The position numbers and the translations under genes are program-made. Shown here piece after piece: positions 39,438-48,388 of a stretch of 64,000 nucleotides of DNA; the stretch's first letter is position 1, and each line of letters starts with the position of its first letter. The notes under the pieces are model-generated. The model did no database searches, was not told where the DNA came from, and saw nothing but the letters and a program-made list of their open reading frames with translations. Origin of the DNA: Candidatus Bathyarchaeum tardum (GTDB lineage Archaea > Thermoproteota > Bathyarchaeia > Bathyarchaeales > Bathyarchaeaceae). The DNA lies in NCBI GenBank assembly GCA_029762755.1, contig JARVGH010000004.1:1-64000 (forward strand). Reading direction: 5' to 3'.

Positions 39438-39459
39438 ATTGCTATTATGGATTTTGGGC

Positions 39460-39472
39460 ACTTTTAAACATA
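39460..39472 (+). promoter_or_regulatory. rnpB: TATA box of the RNase P RNA gene
   Basis: CACTTTTAAACAT lies about 40-50 bases upstream of the RNA's first paired base at 39511. An alternative is ATTTTTATC at 39477-39485. It is back-to-back with the 23S promoter. Confidence 0.4.
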
Positions 39473-39510
39473 GGAATTTTTATCCCTAAGCGCCCCCTGT
39501 ACTGTTTTAT

Positions 39511-39813
39511 TGTTGGTGAGCTGGCGGACGGCTTCGGATTTCGGTCTGAGGAAACTCCATCCACCATGCTGAACTGCAACATCTGCAAAGATGTAAGGCG
39601 AGAGCCTTGGCTACAGAGCAGAAACGAAACGTCCAGTCGCAGTTAAAGATGATGCGTGCTAAGTCGCTGATAATGCGCCTGGAAACGGTGAAACGGCTGT
39701 CCTGCAGGGTGAAAGGGCGAATAGGCGTTGTTGACCTCAGCAAGAGACGCGGGTAGCCCGTATAGCTAAATGCCGTCAAAAACAAAAGATGGGTTACGAC
39801 CAGCACACCAACA
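39511..39813 (+). ncRNA. rnpB: RNase P RNA (archaeal type)
   Basis: About 303 bases. The terminal helix P1 is clear: TGTTGGTGAGCTGG at the 5' end pairs with CCAGCACACCAACA at the 3' end with one mismatch. Conserved core blocks are GAGGAAACTCCATCCACC near the 5' end, GAAACGGTGAAACGGC in the middle, and ACAAAAGATGGGTTACGACC just before P1', matching the archaeal pseudoknot (P4) strand. It cuts 5' leaders from tRNA precursors together with protein subunits. It is divergent from the 23S gene. Confidence 0.93.
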
Positions 39814-39876
39814 TGATTTCTAGGAAACATTCAATAAAAAATTGGAAAAAAGGGAGATAATAGGTATTCTGGTTTT

Positions 39877-40236
39877 TTAGAATCCTATTGTGAATAGTGT
39901 TACTCCTACAAGTAGTCCTATTATGAATCCGACAATTACCATGATTATTACGGCAATTATTGCGATTACTAGTGCTTTTAGCCATCCGCAGTCAAAGAAG
40001 TGTTTAATTAAGTATAACCACAAGAGCAATACAACTATTGTTCCAAGGATTCCTGACAACAGAGCATTAAGGGCACCTCCAATTAAGGAGCCCAAAATAA
40101 CGATCCATACTGCATCGCTGAATTTTGCTTTGTCTGAGCCTACCATACTTTTTCCTGCAAACCAAACAACTAAAGAGTTTACAACAACACTTATCAGAAT
40201 ACTGACTAACAAGTAGATAATTTCAGTAATTTCCAA
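39877..40236 (-). CDS. Small membrane protein, KHFFDC family (copy 2)
   Basis: About 119 residues from the TTG at 40236, placed 8-10 bases after GGGGGTG; a longer frame to 40290 is unlikely. Four hydrophobic segments surround LIKHFFDCGWLKALVIA. It is paralogous to the protein at 35585-35944 and shares length, start type and hydrophobic layout. Its 3' end converges with the RNase P RNA gene. Confidence 0.75.
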   Translation of the reverse strand: MEITEIIYLLVSILISVVVNSLVVWFAGKSMVGSDKAKFSDAVWIVILGSLIGGALNALLSGILGTIVVLLLWLYLIKHFFDCGWLKALVIAIIAVIIMVIVGFIIGLLVGVTLFTIGF

Positions 40237-40512
40237 ACAATTACACCCCCTAACTGTTGTTTGAATACATGTTTCTCTATTAAGATACATATATAATTTT
40301 TCAGCCCAAGACTTTTTCGTCCTGCTTTAATTTTATAAAAAAAATTGTGAATCCATCCGGTTTAGAGGCAGTTAAAGTTAAACCAGAAAATATTGAAATT
40401 GTTTTTCTTGTTTTTTAGAACGTTTTTTATTCGGGTGTGAACAGAAAACATTGATAATACATTGTATGGTATTGATTCTAAAACTGTGGGTTAACAAAGG
40501 AAGTTTAAAATC

Positions 40513-41040
40513 ATGACCAAAGGAAAAAAGAAAGAAAAAATGCATTCTTTGTTGAATGAACTGTTAATTGATTCTAGCAGAAGTGACAGAGAATTAGGAA
40601 AAATCATCGGAGTGTCCCAGCCAACTATTTCCCGAACAAAGAAAATACTTGTAAAAAAAGGTGTGATACAGGGTTTCAGTGCAATACCTAATTTTTTTCA
40701 AATAGGATATGAACTAATGGCTTTAACTTTTGTAAAAATCAAAACAAACTTGTCATCTATCGAAGAACGAAAAAAAGGTCATAATATAGTTATAGAATGG
40801 ATGAATAAACAAAACAACGTAGTTTTCGCCTCATATTGCAGAGGATGCGACTCTGACGGATTAATGATTTCATTCCATCCAAATTATAAAGACTTTGACC
40901 ATTTCATCCAAAAACATAACAGGGAATTAGGCTACTTACTAATCGACGTAAAAAGCGCCCTTGTCAACCTCGATAATGACCAAATAATTAAAGCTTTTAA
41001 CTTCAAACATTTAGCAGAAAAATCGCGGTGTACAGAATAA
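40513..41040 (+). CDS. Lrp/AsnC-like transcriptional regulator
   Basis: 175 residues. The N-terminal helix-turn-helix (about 18-62) contains SDRELGKIIGVSQPTISRTK, the Lrp/AsnC type. The C-terminal domain (about 70-155) is a poorly conserved RAM-like effector fold with a CRGC pair (109-112) that could bind a metal or sense redox. It has an A/T-rich upstream region with ATACATTGTAT. Target genes are unknown; the beta-oxidation operon begins about 1.4 kb downstream. Confidence 0.75.
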   Translation: MTKGKKKEKMHSLLNELLIDSSRSDRELGKIIGVSQPTISRTKKILVKKGVIQGFSAIPNFFQIGYELMALTFVKIKTNLSSIEERKKGHNIVIEWMNKQNNVVFASYCRGCDSDGLMISFHPNYKDFDHFIQKHNRELGYLLIDVKSALVNLDNDQIIKAFNFKHLAEKSRCTE

Positions 41041-41108
41041 TGCAATTGCTGATTTCTGCATAAGTTCTGAAATTTTCTGGACACCCAACAAAGGACGAAA
41101 AAGTTCAT

Positions 41109-41140
41109 GCAAACAGCACCTGAAGTTTCAGGTTGTTTGC
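41109..41140. terminator. Strong hairpin after Lrp-like gene
   Basis: Arms GCAAACA...ACCTGAA and TTCAGGT...TGTTTGC form a 14-pair stem with a two-base bulge and a two-base loop, 70 bases after the stop codon. There is no long T-run. It may be a transcription end or RNA-stability element. Confidence 0.4.
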
Positions 41141-41312
41141 TTATCCACAACAACCCGAAGTTTTCTATGTTTTCTTCTAGCTATCGCTCTTTTTTTACTT
41201 GTAGAATGTATAACATTATATGTTTGTAATTTTTTGTCAGATTTTTTTGAGCCATTTTTAGTCTCAGACAAAAATGTTGCCTCCTTAAAATAATTTAATT
41301 AATTTTTAGAAA

Positions 41313-41540
41313 TCAACCACAAATTGTTGTTTGTGAAATGTAGTAACGACCGTTTTTGGTTTTTTTTATAGCTCCCAGAAAAGCGCCAGCAAAATAATCA
41401 AGCCAATATTGTTCTTGTTCATTCAAATTGGCTTCTTCAAAGGTTACTGCTTTGTCTATAGATGTTGCATCTACTTTTGCAAATTTACGAATCAAACGGT
41501 CTAACATTACAAACTGAAAACCAGACATAGACAATTTCAC
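41313..41540 (-). CDS. Small conserved-looking protein, unknown
   Basis: 75 residues from GTG, right after a strong AAAGGAGGGGGA. The sequence MKLSMSGFQFVMLDRLIRKF with later EEANLNEQEQYWLDYFAG is a helical cytoplasmic protein. The excellent ribosome-binding site supports it. No motif is recognised. Confidence 0.6.
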   Translation of the reverse strand: MKLSMSGFQFVMLDRLIRKFAKVDATSIDKAVTFEEANLNEQEQYWLDYFAGAFLGAIKKTKNGRYYISQTTICG

Positions 41541-41709
41541 TCCCCCTCCTTTTTATTTGAATTGTTTATGTAGAAAACTCAAAATAAGGGACATTAATTG
41601 GATTGTTCACAAAATCCACTGAGAATTCTACAATTAATAATACACAGTACTTCCTTATTAAGACAACAGTTTGAACCTGCACAACTTCGCAGACAATGAA
41701 CAAATCCGA

Positions 41710-41886
41710 TTATGCACGCATAAGGTAGATGGATTCTTCTAATCCACATTCTTTTCCGTAAGTTTTCAAAAGCATTTCATATTCTATTCTTGCTTTGGTT
41801 CGTTCATTTCCGGTCAGACTGAAAATCTTTTTTTCTAATAGGGCAATCCTATGGCGTAAGTTCTCTTTTTGATTTTCATTTGACAA
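41710..41886 (-). CDS. Small helical protein, unknown
   Basis: About 58 residues from the TTG at 41886, six bases after a G-rich GGGGGGAAAAG (the frame can extend to 41901). It is one charged helix pair (LRHRIALLEKKIFSLTGNER, then KARIEYEMLLKTYGKECG). It may be real given its ribosome-binding site and codon use. No function is evident. Confidence 0.45.
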   Translation of the reverse strand: MSNENQKENLRHRIALLEKKIFSLTGNERTKARIEYEMLLKTYGKECGLEESIYLMRA

Positions 41887-42078
41887 TTCTTTTCCCCCCA
41901 CAAAATGGAAAATGAATCCTGTTATATTTTAGGGCATTGAAATCTAATAAACATACCGTACGTTCGTATCCCTTAGAATCCATGAACGTGGAATCCAATT
42001 GCTGATTGCTTTGCTCTCCAAAAATTAACTTAAACATTAAATGCTTAAAACAAATAAAATGTTTACAGAGGTTTCCCC

Positions 42079-42393
42079 ATGGATCAAGAAGCGTCACTTG
42101 AAAGGCTGCAAAAGACTCGAAGAGAAAACGAAGAAGCGTACCTGAAAGCCAAAGCGTTCTTAGACGGCTTTCGGGCAAGAGGTCAACTAAAGCAAAGGGA
42201 CGATGATTTCTTAGTTCTCATGGAGTTCGTGATTAAAGGATTCAAAAACCATGGAAACGACATTATTACTGCCTTTGAAAACCAAGTAAGATTCACAGAA
42301 GCCCTTAACAATGTGCAAACTAAAATCACTAAACTTGAAGAAGAACTAAACCAACTAAAAATAACATTAGATCGAATGTACAAAGACAAATAA
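42079..42393 (+). CDS. Coiled-coil protein, unknown
   Basis: 104 residues from ATG, with GAGG seven bases before it. It is almost wholly helical, with a C-terminal coiled coil (ALNNVQTKITKLEEELNQLK). No motif or signal peptide. It precedes the beta-oxidation operon by 64 bases and could be transcribed with it, but a functional link is not shown. Confidence 0.62.
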   Translation: MDQEASLERLQKTRRENEEAYLKAKAFLDGFRARGQLKQRDDDFLVLMEFVIKGFKNHGNDIITAFENQVRFTEALNNVQTKITKLEEELNQLKITLDRMYKDK

Positions 42394-42457
42394 CAATCTA
42401 TCCCGGGTTGAGAACAGTTTTATTTTCTAAAACCAATCAGTTGGTTGGTGTATTCTG

Positions 42458-43606
42458 GTGGATTTTGAGTTAACCAAAACACAAAAGGAGCTAAAAGAGT
42501 CTGTCAGAAGCTTTTGTGAAAAAGAGTTTGATTCTGATTACGCCCTTGATTTTGATAAAAAAGAAGAATTCCCGTTTGACCTTTATAGAAAAAGTGCAAA
42601 ACAAGGGTTTTCCAGCCTGTTTATCCCAAAAAAGTACGGGGGCAAAGGTCAAGGATATCAAGCAGCTTGTTTAGCCACGGAAGAAATGTGTAAAGCAGAT
42701 TCATCTTTAGGTTTAGCTAGTATCATTGGAACCTTTGGAAGTGACATATTGTTGCGTCATGGAACCGAGGAACAAAAACTCAAGTATCTTCCAAATCTTT
42801 GCCAAGGAATCACCATAAGCGCAGCAGCATTTACTGAACCCGCTCGGGGAACAGATTTATCAACAGTAGATACTAAAGCAACAAAAAATGGAGACTATTG
42901 GACGATAAATGGAACTAAAACCCTGATAACAAATGCGCCTATTGCCAACTTTTTCATTGTTTTGTGTCAAACAAACAACATCAAGAAGTCTCATCAAAAC
43001 CTGTCTTTGTTTATTGTAGATAAGAAAGCCACAGGGATAACGGTTACCAAGTTGTCAAACAAAATGGGAATCAGATGCGTTCCAACAGGAAAAATTTCTT
43101 TCAAAAACGTAAATGTTAGTGCTGCTAACCTGCTAGGAAAACAAGATGAAGGCTTCAGTCATTCAATGGATTTTTTTACAGTAAGCAGAACCATTATTGC
43201 AGCTCAGGCTGTAGGAACCGCCCAAGGAGTCTTGGACATTGCAGTAAAATATGCTCAAAACAGAAAATCCGCAGGACAGCCGATAATTCGTTTTCAACAG
43301 ATAGGAGCCAAAATAGCTCAAATCGCATCAGAAATTGAAGCTGCAAGACTGCTTACCTACAAAGCAGCATGGACAATAGACCAAAACACCGTGGATCCGA
43401 TGTTGACATCCATGGCGAAGCTTTACGCAAGCAAAGTAGCAGTAAAGGCAACTGATGCTGCAGTTCAAGTTTTAGGCGGGTACGGTTACCTGGGAGAATA
43501 CAAGGTTGAACGAGCATATCGGGACGCAAAAATAACCGAAATATATGAAGGAACCTCTGAAATCCAAAGATTAGCTGTCCTTAAACAATTAATAAAAAAA
43601 TTGTAA
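42458..43606 (+). CDS. Acyl-CoA dehydrogenase
   Basis: 382 residues from GTG. The FAD enzyme introduces the first double bond in beta-oxidation. Typical motifs are FIPKKYGGKGQGY, AAFTEPARGTDLSTVDT (FAD and substrate site), and the C-terminal QVLGGYGYLGEYKVERAYRD with IYEGTSEIQ. The catalytic Glu is probably in YEGTSE, which is typical of this family. It is the first gene of a five-gene operon. No ETF genes are in the window, so the electron acceptor is elsewhere. Confidence 0.93.
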   Translation: MDFELTKTQKELKESVRSFCEKEFDSDYALDFDKKEEFPFDLYRKSAKQGFSSLFIPKKYGGKGQGYQAACLATEEMCKADSSLGLASIIGTFGSDILLRHGTEEQKLKYLPNLCQGITISAAAFTEPARGTDLSTVDTKATKNGDYWTINGTKTLITNAPIANFFIVLCQTNNIKKSHQNLSLFIVDKKATGITVTKLSNKMGIRCVPTGKISFKNVNVSAANLLGKQDEGFSHSMDFFTVSRTIIAAQAVGTAQGVLDIAVKYAQNRKSAGQPIIRFQQIGAKIAQIASEIEAARLLTYKAAWTIDQNTVDPMLTSMAKLYASKVAVKATDAAVQVLGGYGYLGEYKVERAYRDAKITEIYEGTSEIQRLAVLKQLIKKL

Positions 43607-43627
43607 TTAAATAGTTTTGAGGCAAAT

Positions 43628-44398
43628 ATGGTGTCCAATAGTTACTGCACAATAAAAGTTCACAAAAAAAGGCAGATTGCACATATTAGATTTAACCGAC
43701 CTGACAAGCTTAACGCTATAAACTCTGTTATGTTACAAGAATTGTCTCAAGCAATAGACAACCTTGAGATAGACAAAAAAATAAAATGTTTAGTAATATC
43801 AGGTGAGGGAAAAAAGTCCTTCAGTGCTGGTGCTGATTTAACTGAACTTCAGAATTTGACCAAAGAAACAGCAAGAGCTTTCTCTATTAATGGGCAAGAA
43901 GTTTTTTCAAAAATTGAAAACATGTCTAAACCTGTTTTAGCCTCCATTAAGGGATACGCATTAGGGGGAGGGCTTGAGTTAGCGTTAGCCTGTGATTTTC
44001 GAATATCATCAGATGATGCTCAATTTGGGTTTCCAGAAATTAAATTAGGTTTTATTCCCGGATGGGGAGGAACTCAAAGGTTGCCCTTAATTGTTGGGGA
44101 ATCAAAATCAAAGCAGTTGATAATGTTAGGAGAGAACATTAGGTCAGAAGAGGCGCTAAAAATTGGTTTGGTAGATACTGTTGTTTCCTCAGATGATTTA
44201 GATAGGGAAATAGAGTCTTTTGCTCAAAAATTAAGTGAATGTCCCCCATCCGCCTGTTATCAGTTAAAGAAAACAATTTTTTCCAATCTCGTCGATGACG
44301 ATTTCAAGAAGGAAACAGCTTCCTTTGTTCAGCTTTTTTTGTTAACCGAAACAAAAAACAAGTTGGCAGATATTGCGTCTCAAAGAAACAAAAAATAA
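43628..44398 (+). CDS. Enoyl-CoA hydratase
   Basis: 256 residues. It adds water to enoyl-CoA. The crotonase oxyanion hole is set by GKKSFSAGADLTEL and YALGGGLELALACDFR. Catalytic acid positions lie in FGFPEIKLGFIPGWGGTQRL. Length is normal. It starts 21 bases after the dehydrogenase, within the operon. Confidence 0.94.
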   Translation: MVSNSYCTIKVHKKRQIAHIRFNRPDKLNAINSVMLQELSQAIDNLEIDKKIKCLVISGEGKKSFSAGADLTELQNLTKETARAFSINGQEVFSKIENMSKPVLASIKGYALGGGLELALACDFRISSDDAQFGFPEIKLGFIPGWGGTQRLPLIVGESKSKQLIMLGENIRSEEALKIGLVDTVVSSDDLDREIESFAQKLSECPPSACYQLKKTIFSNLVDDDFKKETASFVQLFLLTETKNKLADIASQRNKK

Positions 44399-44442
44399 GG
44401 AGACTACCAAGTCAAAATATCAACAGTTGCAGATGAATAGCC

Positions 44443-45606
44443 ATGAATAAAGTAGCAATTATTGGAAAAGGTCACAGCAGATTTGGGGACCGATCAGATG
44501 TCAATCTGGCTGAGTTGTCTTTCGAAGCAATTCAGCCTGCTCTTGATGCTTCGGGATTAACAGCAAAAGAGATTCCATACATGGCGTTGGGGTCGATGGG
44601 GGTTTGGTCCGAAGAGCCGTTGCCTGCTGTTGTTATTGCAGAATACTGTGGTTTAACAGGAGCAGGTTTAGTGAGATGTGAAGCAGCTTGTGCCTCAGGA
44701 AGTGCCGCGGTTTTCAATGCTTACTCTGCAGTAATGAGCAAGCAAACAGATTTAGCACTTGTTGTTGGGGCAGAAAAAATGAAACAAATAGACACATCCA
44801 CGGTCATGGAGATGATTGGCCGAGCAGGATATTACATGTGGGAGTTTGAAAATTTTGGAATGACCTTCCCTGCGTATTATGCATTACATGCAGTTGAGCA
44901 TATGGAAAAATTTGGTACTACTGAAAAAGATTTGGCGCGGGTTGCAGTAAAAAACCATAGGTATGGGGCAATGAATCCAGTAGCTCACCTCAGGCACGAA
45001 ATTACTGTAGAGAAAGCCCTTAATTCGAACGTAATTGCGTGGCCATTGAAGCTCTATGATTGTTGTCCAATTACGGATGGTTCAGCAGCATTGGTTTTAG
45101 CGTCCGAAAGCAAAGTTAAAGAGTTAAAAATAGAAGACCCAGTGTGGATAGACGCCATGGGTTTTGCTTCGGATACTGCTAATATTTCTAAACGAGAAAA
45201 TTACGTGGGGTTATCTGCATCGGTGAAAGCAGCAAAAATGGCTTATAACATTGCTGGAATTTCGCCCATTGATGTGGATGTTGCAAATGTTCATGACTGT
45301 TTTACAATTGCTGAAATAATGGCCTATGAAGACTTAGGTTTTTGTGAAAAAGGTGACGGCGCACAAATGATTCGTGACGGAGAAACAGAAATTGGAGGAA
45401 AAATTCCAGTTAATCTTGACGGGGGCTTAAAGGCTAAAGGTCACCCAATCGGAACCACAGGGGTTTCGATGCTTGTAGAACTGACAAAACAGTTGCGTGA
45501 AGAAGTGAAACCCACCAGGCAAGCACCTATGAAAAATTATGTTGCTTTAGCACATAACACGGGGGGCACTGGCCATTATGGATTTGTAAGCATACTAAGG
45601 AGATGA
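44443..45606 (+). CDS. Thiolase-family acetyl-CoA acyltransferase
   Basis: 387 residues. It is an archaeal SCP-x-like thiolase. The nucleophile Cys lies in RCEAACASGSAAV (about 87). The C-terminal catalytic residues lie in VHDCFTIAEIMAYEDLG (His near 284), KAKGHPIGTTGV (GHP) and AHNTGGTGHYG. It lacks the second Cys of bacterial thiolases, as is usual for this group. It acts with the adjacent DUF35 protein. Confidence 0.92.
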   Translation: MNKVAIIGKGHSRFGDRSDVNLAELSFEAIQPALDASGLTAKEIPYMALGSMGVWSEEPLPAVVIAEYCGLTGAGLVRCEAACASGSAAVFNAYSAVMSKQTDLALVVGAEKMKQIDTSTVMEMIGRAGYYMWEFENFGMTFPAYYALHAVEHMEKFGTTEKDLARVAVKNHRYGAMNPVAHLRHEITVEKALNSNVIAWPLKLYDCCPITDGSAALVLASESKVKELKIEDPVWIDAMGFASDTANISKRENYVGLSASVKAAKMAYNIAGISPIDVDVANVHDCFTIAEIMAYEDLGFCEKGDGAQMIRDGETEIGGKIPVNLDGGLKAKGHPIGTTGVSMLVELTKQLREEVKPTRQAPMKNYVALAHNTGGTGHYGFVSILRR

Positions 45607-45610
45607 AAAA

Positions 45611-46042
45611 ATGAATAAAGCACCATCGTTGGAAAGCAACAGGTCATTGATAATAACATATAATCTGCCAATAAGTAAGACCTCAAAGTTCTGGGATGAA
45701 CTAAAGCAAGGAAAAGTCTATGCCACTAAATGTAAAAAGTGTGGCAAGTTAGTGTTTCCTCCTGTCGCAGATTGTGGACCGTGCGGTTCATCCGAAATAG
45801 AATGGACTGAATTAATTGGAAACGGAAAAATTGTGACGTTTACCGAAGTGGTTGTTAAACCAGCCAGTTTTTCAGAAGAACCCTCATACATTGTTGCAAT
45901 TGCCAAGCTAAGCGAAGGGGTTAAAGTGCTAGCGTGGCTTAGCGGCATTAAAAAAGAAAAGTTGCATATAGGAATGAAAGTTAAGCTTAAAGCAAAAGTT
46001 TTTTCTGATAAAAAAGTTGCCTACGAGTTTGTTCCAGCATGA
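45611..46042 (+). CDS. DUF35 OB-fold/zinc-ribbon protein (thiolase partner)
   Basis: 143 residues. N-terminal rubredoxin-like zinc ribbon CKKCGKLVFPPVADCGPCG (four Cys), then an OB-fold (IGNGKIVTFTEVV, VKVLAWLSG). These proteins bridge or bind acyl-CoA in archaeal thiolase complexes. It starts 4 bases after the thiolase gene, confirming the partnership. Confidence 0.9.
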   Translation: MNKAPSLESNRSLIITYNLPISKTSKFWDELKQGKVYATKCKKCGKLVFPPVADCGPCGSSEIEWTELIGNGKIVTFTEVVVKPASFSEEPSYIVAIAKLSEGVKVLAWLSGIKKEKLHIGMKVKLKAKVFSDKKVAYEFVPA

Positions 46043-46049
46043 AATTAAG

Positions 46050-47255
46050 GTGAGAAAAACGGCAGACACAAACATTCAGCGGGTAGCAGTTATCGGAACA
46101 GGCTTAATGGGCCACGGTATTGCTCAGTGTTTTGCAGTTAATGGTTTTGATGTGACCCTTTTGAGCAGAAATAAAGCCAACCTAGAAAATGCAGTTCAAA
46201 ATATTGAGTGGAGCCTAAGCAAGTTAGCAGAAAAAGGCAGTATGAGTCAAGAAGATATGCAGACTGCTTTGTCTCGAATCAGGACAAGTGACTCATACAG
46301 GGAAGGTTTATTGGATGTTGATTTAGTCGTGGAGTCAGTTTCAGAAAATATGCAACTGAAAAAGCAGATTTTTTCCAAGATTGACAAGTATGCTCCCCTG
46401 CATGCAATAATTGCTTCGAATACTTCTGCCTTAAGTGTAACTGAGATTGGACGGGCAACAAAAAAACCAGAAAAAACAGTAGGGATGCACTGGTTTATTC
46501 CACCCCCATTGATTAATTTGATAGAAGTGATTAAAGGCAACGACACCAACACGGCGACATTAAACGCTACAATGAATGTAAGCAAAAAACTTGGAAAAAC
46601 CCCTATTCTTTGCAAGAAAGATGCGCGAGGGTTTATTGTTAGCAGGATTCTTGTTTCAGTTTTCAACGAGGCTTTCTGGACGTATACCCGCAAAGAAGCA
46701 ACAATAGAAGAAATTGATTCCGCAATAAAATATTGTGGCAGATTTCCAATGGGCTGGTTTGAACTGATCGATTTTGTTGGAGTAGACATTGAACATGACG
46801 TTAGCAAAATATTGCATGAAGCCCACGGAAAAAGATTTTATCCACATCTAAAAATAACCGAACCCTTAATTGAATTAAACAATCTAGGCAAAAAAACAGG
46901 TCAAGGATTTTATGATTGGAACAAAGGCAGACCAGAAATCCCAGAAAAACTTGAAGGAAAATATAATGTGAACCGTTCATGGGCGGTTGCAGTAAACGAG
47001 GCAACGTGGATTATTTTTGAAGGCATTGCAGACCCAAAAAGCATTGATTTGGGCATGAAGCTAGGAACAGGATGGACGTATGGTCCCTGTGAATACGCGG
47101 ACATCCAAGGATTAGATAATGTTCTAGATACGTTAGAATCTGCTTACGACCAGTTTTCCATAGAGTTGTACAAACCCTGTCCTATGCTCAAAAAATATGT
47201 AGAAAAAGGCTGGACAGGAAAAAAAGCAAGAAAGGGATTTCACGGTTACAAGTAG
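46050..47255 (+). CDS. 3-hydroxyacyl-CoA dehydrogenase
   Basis: About 401 residues from the GTG at 46050 (an upstream TTG at 46017 overlaps the DUF35 gene). It oxidises 3-hydroxyacyl-CoA with NAD. The Rossmann motif is VAVIGTGLMGHGIAQCF. The substrate region includes ASNTSALSVTEIG and GMHWFIPPPLINLIEVI. There are two copies of the C-terminal dimer domain, as in long FadB-type enzymes. It completes the four-step beta-oxidation set of the operon. Confidence 0.93.
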   Translation: MRKTADTNIQRVAVIGTGLMGHGIAQCFAVNGFDVTLLSRNKANLENAVQNIEWSLSKLAEKGSMSQEDMQTALSRIRTSDSYREGLLDVDLVVESVSENMQLKKQIFSKIDKYAPLHAIIASNTSALSVTEIGRATKKPEKTVGMHWFIPPPLINLIEVIKGNDTNTATLNATMNVSKKLGKTPILCKKDARGFIVSRILVSVFNEAFWTYTRKEATIEEIDSAIKYCGRFPMGWFELIDFVGVDIEHDVSKILHEAHGKRFYPHLKITEPLIELNNLGKKTGQGFYDWNKGRPEIPEKLEGKYNVNRSWAVAVNEATWIIFEGIADPKSIDLGMKLGTGWTYGPCEYADIQGLDNVLDTLESAYDQFSIELYKPCPMLKKYVEKGWTGKKARKGFHGYK

Positions 47256-47402
47256 AGCCTATTGATACAAATGAGCTAGTTTTTAACGGTACCTGGATGA
47301 TTGAAACGGTGACGAGTTGAACGCTAAGTATTTGTTCTTGTTTGAGGATGGTAACACAACATTCTATGAATCATCTTTAACTTCAAACAAGGTTTAAAAA
47401 CC

Positions 47403-47522
47403 ATGCAAGAAACTAATGCCTTTGATGTCGAAAAAATCTTTGAAACTGCTCCCACAAAATCAATGGCATGCAGGTTTTGTCTGATTCATAGACATTCCCA
47501 GGAGAAAAACTATAATGCATAA
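47403..47522 (+). CDS. Short ORF overlapping the SPOUT gene
   Basis: 39 residues from ATG (MQETNAFDVEKIFETAPTKS, then MACRFCLIHRHSQEKNYNA). The CRFC pair with following HRH could bind zinc. Its end overlaps the next gene's ATG by eight bases, which would couple translation. It could be a real small zinc protein or a leader ORF. Uncertain because of length. Confidence 0.35.
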   Translation: MQETNAFDVEKIFETAPTKSMACRFCLIHRHSQEKNYNA

Positions 47523-48369
47523 ACGAAAACTTGTAATTGCAATACCTGCTTCGGTAATTTCAGATATTCCCCATCTGCGAGAAAAAACCCTAGAAATTGG
47601 TTTAATCGGCAGGGCTGCAGCCATTTTCCAAGTAAATGAAATTGTAATTTATTCCGACCAAGAAGGGGGACCTAATCAAAAAAGGGATCGCGGCTTAATC
47701 GCTACTTTGTTGGCATACATGGAAACTCCGCAGTATCTGAGAAAAAGGTTGTTCCAACTAAAACCTGAACTAAAATATGCTGGAATTTTGCCTCCCTTAC
47801 GTACTCCTCATCACCCTTTAGAAAGTCAAGTAAACAAACTCAAAAAAGGAGAATACCGGGAAGGGGTTGTGGTTTCTGTTAACAACAAGGGTTCTTTTGT
47901 TGATATCGGCGTTGAAAATGCACTTTTGCTTCCTGAACAAAAGCTTCCTGTTAACCGAAGGGTTACAGTAGAAATAGTGCAGGTTGGGAAAACCAAAAAA
48001 TTAGCCCTAGCTAATCCTGTAAACATCAATCAATATTGGGGTTATACTGTAACAACAGCAAAAGGTTCCTTTGGTCAACTGATTAAGTCCCGTAACTACG
48101 ATTTAGTGGTTGCTACATCTAAAATGGGCGTATACTTCCAGAAAGTTGCAGATGAGTTGTCTGAAAAATGGAATAACTCAAAGAAAATTTTAGTAGGTTT
48201 TGGGGCGCCTTCTCAGGGACTGCAAAAAATTGTTGCAAAAGAAAAACTAAGCCTAGAGCAAATAACGGATTACAACATTAACACGATTCCAAATCAGGGA
48301 ACAAAAACAGTAAGAACCGAAGAGGCAATTTATGCTACTTTGGCTTTGCTGAACATATTGGAGAAATAA
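47515..48369 (+). CDS. SPOUT-class RNA methyltransferase (COG2106 type)
   Basis: 284 residues. The SPOUT knot fold is indicated by the N-terminal IAIPASVIS, the IGRAAAIFQVNEIVIYSD block, and the C-terminal ILVGFGAPSQGLQKIV, NTIPNQGTKTVRTEEAI. An OB-like insertion (EYREGVVVSVNNKGSFVDIG) sits near residue 115-160. The family methylates RNA with SAM; a 23S uridine target is proposed for relatives. It is the last gene before the convergent HtrA gene. Confidence 0.87.
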   Translation: MHKRKLVIAIPASVISDIPHLREKTLEIGLIGRAAAIFQVNEIVIYSDQEGGPNQKRDRGLIATLLAYMETPQYLRKRLFQLKPELKYAGILPPLRTPHHPLESQVNKLKKGEYREGVVVSVNNKGSFVDIGVENALLLPEQKLPVNRRVTVEIVQVGKTKKLALANPVNINQYWGYTVTTAKGSFGQLIKSRNYDLVVATSKMGVYFQKVADELSEKWNNSKKILVGFGAPSQGLQKIVAKEKLSLEQITDYNINTIPNQGTKTVRTEEAIYATLALLNILEK

Positions 48370-48388
48370 AGGTTATTTTTTGTTGCAG

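Noticed and set aside
43628-44398. Hydratase as a menaquinone (MenB-like) enzyme
   Set aside because: Gene order with dehydrogenase and thiolase fits beta-oxidation; no other menaquinone genes are present.
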